From positions 1-64,000 of the forward strand of contig JBJEKJ010000099.1 in NCBI GenBank assembly GCA_051878575.1: 64,000 nt of DNA. Direction: 5' to 3'. The notes beneath the pieces were generated by a model. That model saw only the letters and a list, made by a program, of their open reading frames with translations. It was not told the DNA's origin and did not search any database. The translations under genes and the position numbers were made by a program. Below are positions 62,420 to 64,000 of this stretch, in pieces. The DNA is from CALZFJ01 sp051878575 (GTDB lineage: Bacteria; Bacteroidota; Bacteroidia; Bacteroidales; Muribaculaceae). Numbering within the stretch: position 1 is the stretch's first letter; each line of letters opens with the position of its first letter.

Positions 62420-62695
62420 GATAATTTTGTTTTAAAGATTATTAATTAAATTAGATTTGTTTTGTTTCTTTGTGCAAAGGAATGTAAAAAGAACGTGATG
62501 TAAATGGTCCATTTTAGTCCATTTATTCAATGCGCTTAATTTTATTTTGCAACCGTAATCATTCCTGTGCAAAAGTAAACATAAATTAGTATTTTGCCCA
62601 CCCCCGAGTTAAACGGTGTTAATTGGTGGTTTTTTGCCCGAAAAACGACTTTGGTTTACAATTTTTTGTAATTTTGGGGATAAATTGATGAATTT
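62420..62695. other. Divergent intergenic region, lipoprotein/kinase
   Basis: This AT-rich gap between two divergent starts holds -7-like boxes on both strands (TAATTTTG at 62669-62676 plus; TACTTTTG on minus at 62577-62570). Neither has a TTG at the right spacing. The shared region would allow common control of the lipoprotein operon and the kinase. Confidence 0.45.
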
Positions 62696-63982
62696 ATGGA
62701 TAGGAGAGATGATACTTCGGCATCGGGATTTATTGAGTCGGGATATGAGGGCGTGAGTGCCACATTTACCGATGTCGAGATATTGCGTACTTCGGAGTTC
62801 AATATCCTTGCACGTGCCAAGCGCTACGGCAAGTGGTGGATGCTCAAAGGTCTTAATCCTGATGCGGAAGGTAGCGTCGTTCATAGTCGCATGCTGCATA
62901 AGGAGTTTGATATGCTTATGTCGTTGAGCCATAATTCGGTGGTGCAGGCAGTGTCGCTTGAGCCGGTGCAAGGGCTTGGAATGTGCATAGTGATGGAATA
63001 TGTGGAGGGAGTGACGCTCAATGAGTGGGCGGAGACCCACACTCTGCGAACTGATCGCATGCGCATTGTATCGGAGCTTCTTGAGGCCGTGAGCTATATT
63101 CACTCATGCGGCATAGCGCACCGCGACCTCAAGCCTGCCAACATTATGGTTGCCACCAATGGCGGGACGCTGAAGATTATCGACTTCGGGCTTGCCGACA
63201 GCGACCGTGATGCCATACTCAAGCAGCCTGCCGGCACACGCCGCTATATGTCGCCTGAACAGGCTTCTGTAGCTGAGGCCGATGTGCGCAACGATATATT
63301 CAGCATTGGTGTGATTCTGCAAAACATTATTCCGTGGAGAAGATACGGCCATATTATGCGGCGATGCCTGTTGCCGATTGATGCCCGGTATCAGAGTGTG
63401 TCTGAATTGCAGGCTGCATTCGCTCACTTGGAGCGCATGAGGCGCGTATTCAGTAAGGTGGGCTATGTCACGTTGCTGCTTGCTGTGGCAACCGTGGCAT
63501 GGTTTGGCAACAAAGGTGGAGCAGATAGCGCATCGGCAGAGATGATCGACTCGCTGCATGCGGTGGTGGCCGCCGCAAGAGCAAACATTGATTCGGTTAA
63601 AGCCCATTCTGCCGCAAAAATCGATTCCTTGCAGAGTGTGCTTACGGGAACTAAGTCGGGCCTGAAGGCGATACAGGACCGCGACAGCACCATTAATGCT
63701 CGTGCCGATGCTTTCCGACGAATATATGAAACCGGCTATGCCGCCCTTGAGAAGTGCTGGCAACGTGATTTGATGCACTATGATGCTACTGCCACCGTCG
63801 ACGACAGGGTGATGTATGTACTCGCTATGTACGAGCACTTGCAGCAGACCGCCAAACAATATGTGAGCCGCCACAGTGCGGGATTGTCGAAAGATGCCGT
63901 GGGGTTGCTTGCTGAGTTGATGCAAAACCGAATAGTGTTTCACTACTATCCGCAGGGTAATGCTATGACGGAAAATTATTAA
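62696..63982 (+). CDS. Membrane-anchored Ser/Thr protein kinase
   Basis: 428-aa Hanks-type kinase. The N-terminal domain (residues about 20-245) has the ATP lysine in WMLKGL (Lys51), a C-helix Glu (about 70), catalytic loop AHRDLKPANIMV (Asp144, Lys146, Asn149) and IDFGLAD (Asp163). The activation segment ends at GTRRYMSPEQA. A clear Gly-rich loop is missing (LRTSEFNILARA). One membrane helix follows (VGYVTLLLAVATVAWF, about 255-270), then a periplasmic region beginning with coiled coil (IDSVKAHSAAKIDSLQSVL). It has no PASTA repeats. The substrate is unknown; the nearest candidates are the lipoprotein/DUF456 operon and the caspase. Confidence 0.9.
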   Translation: MDRRDDTSASGFIESGYEGVSATFTDVEILRTSEFNILARAKRYGKWWMLKGLNPDAEGSVVHSRMLHKEFDMLMSLSHNSVVQAVSLEPVQGLGMCIVMEYVEGVTLNEWAETHTLRTDRMRIVSELLEAVSYIHSCGIAHRDLKPANIMVATNGGTLKIIDFGLADSDRDAILKQPAGTRRYMSPEQASVAEADVRNDIFSIGVILQNIIPWRRYGHIMRRCLLPIDARYQSVSELQAAFAHLERMRRVFSKVGYVTLLLAVATVAWFGNKGGADSASAEMIDSLHAVVAAARANIDSVKAHSAAKIDSLQSVLTGTKSGLKAIQDRDSTINARADAFRRIYETGYAALEKCWQRDLMHYDATATVDDRVMYVLAMYEHLQQTAKQYVSRHSAGLSKDAVGLLAELMQNRIVFHYYPQGNAMTENY

Positions 63983-64000
63983 AGACTTACCTGCTCTTTT

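Noticed and set aside
62696..63982. Kinase as a pseudogene because the Gly-rich loop is missing
   Set aside because: All catalytic residues, the membrane helix and a full-length frame are intact, so decay is unlikely.

Overview
The window looks like chromosomal DNA from a gut Bacteroidales bacterium, most likely of the Muribaculaceae or a close relative. The reasons are a SusC/SusD pair, several proteins with type IX secretion (T9SS) C-terminal tails, many SPII lipoproteins, Bacteroidales housekeeping neighbours (cmk-ispH, DUF3822-rsmD, dolichyl-phosphate-mannose-synthase-like GT2 next to dihydroorotase), and promoters of the Bacteroidetes type (TTG or TTTG, about 20 nt, TAnnTTTG). The species assignment is inference. 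I see no prophage, insertion sequence, CRISPR array or rRNA.

Layout. 1-5.2 kb: a partial glycosyltransferase, dnaB, and a rubredoxin translationally coupled to a purple-acid-phosphatase-like enzyme, then a TlpA-like lipoprotein. 5.3-7.1 kb: cmk and ispH behind two copies of a dispersed promoter-bearing repeat. 7.3-14.0 kb: a complete RND tripartite efflux operon ending in an lpxA-family gene. 14.1-18.4 kb (minus strand): a lipoprotein, a membrane-spanning TPR/HTH regulator, rsmD and DUF3822. 18.5-22.9 kb: two T9SS cargo proteins behind a canonical promoter with helically phased upstream repeats. 23-27.2 kb: lpxB, a low-molecular-weight tyrosine phosphatase, a GH20 hexosaminidase and tRNA-Leu(TAA). 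27.3-30.6 kb (minus): DUF2156 protein, acyltransferase-3, a 3 x 73-bp tandem repeat and an AraC regulator.

31.0-34.1 kb is an AT-richer type II restriction-modification cassette (C5 methyltransferase with a large insertion plus an MvaI/BcnI-like endonuclease). 34.3-43.9 kb is mainly housekeeping: argH, aldo/keto reductase, a Rieske-like lipoprotein, aminopeptidase P, gamma carbonic anhydrase, SemiSWEET, a GT2 and dihydroorotase. A possible orphan nuclease and a surface protein sit among them. 44-50.2 kb holds a secreted C10 cysteine protease, a PMCA-type Ca2+ ATPase and a beta-barrel protein. 50.2-58 kb has a SusCD pair with a long structured leader, an AraC regulator and a second acyltransferase-3. 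58.1-64 kb has an Rpn-type nuclease, an exported LRR-caspase, a DUF456-like membrane protein plus lipoprotein operon, and a membrane-anchored Ser/Thr kinase.

The two most interesting items are a family of about 70-bp intergenic elements and the caspase/kinase neighbourhood. In the elements the ends are conserved while the central stem changes sequence but keeps its pairing, and each ends in a promoter -7 box facing a gene (5.3, 29.4, 30.8 and 46.5 kb). The caspase/kinase neighbourhood at 59.1-64 kb could be a previously undescribed envelope signalling or cell-death module.
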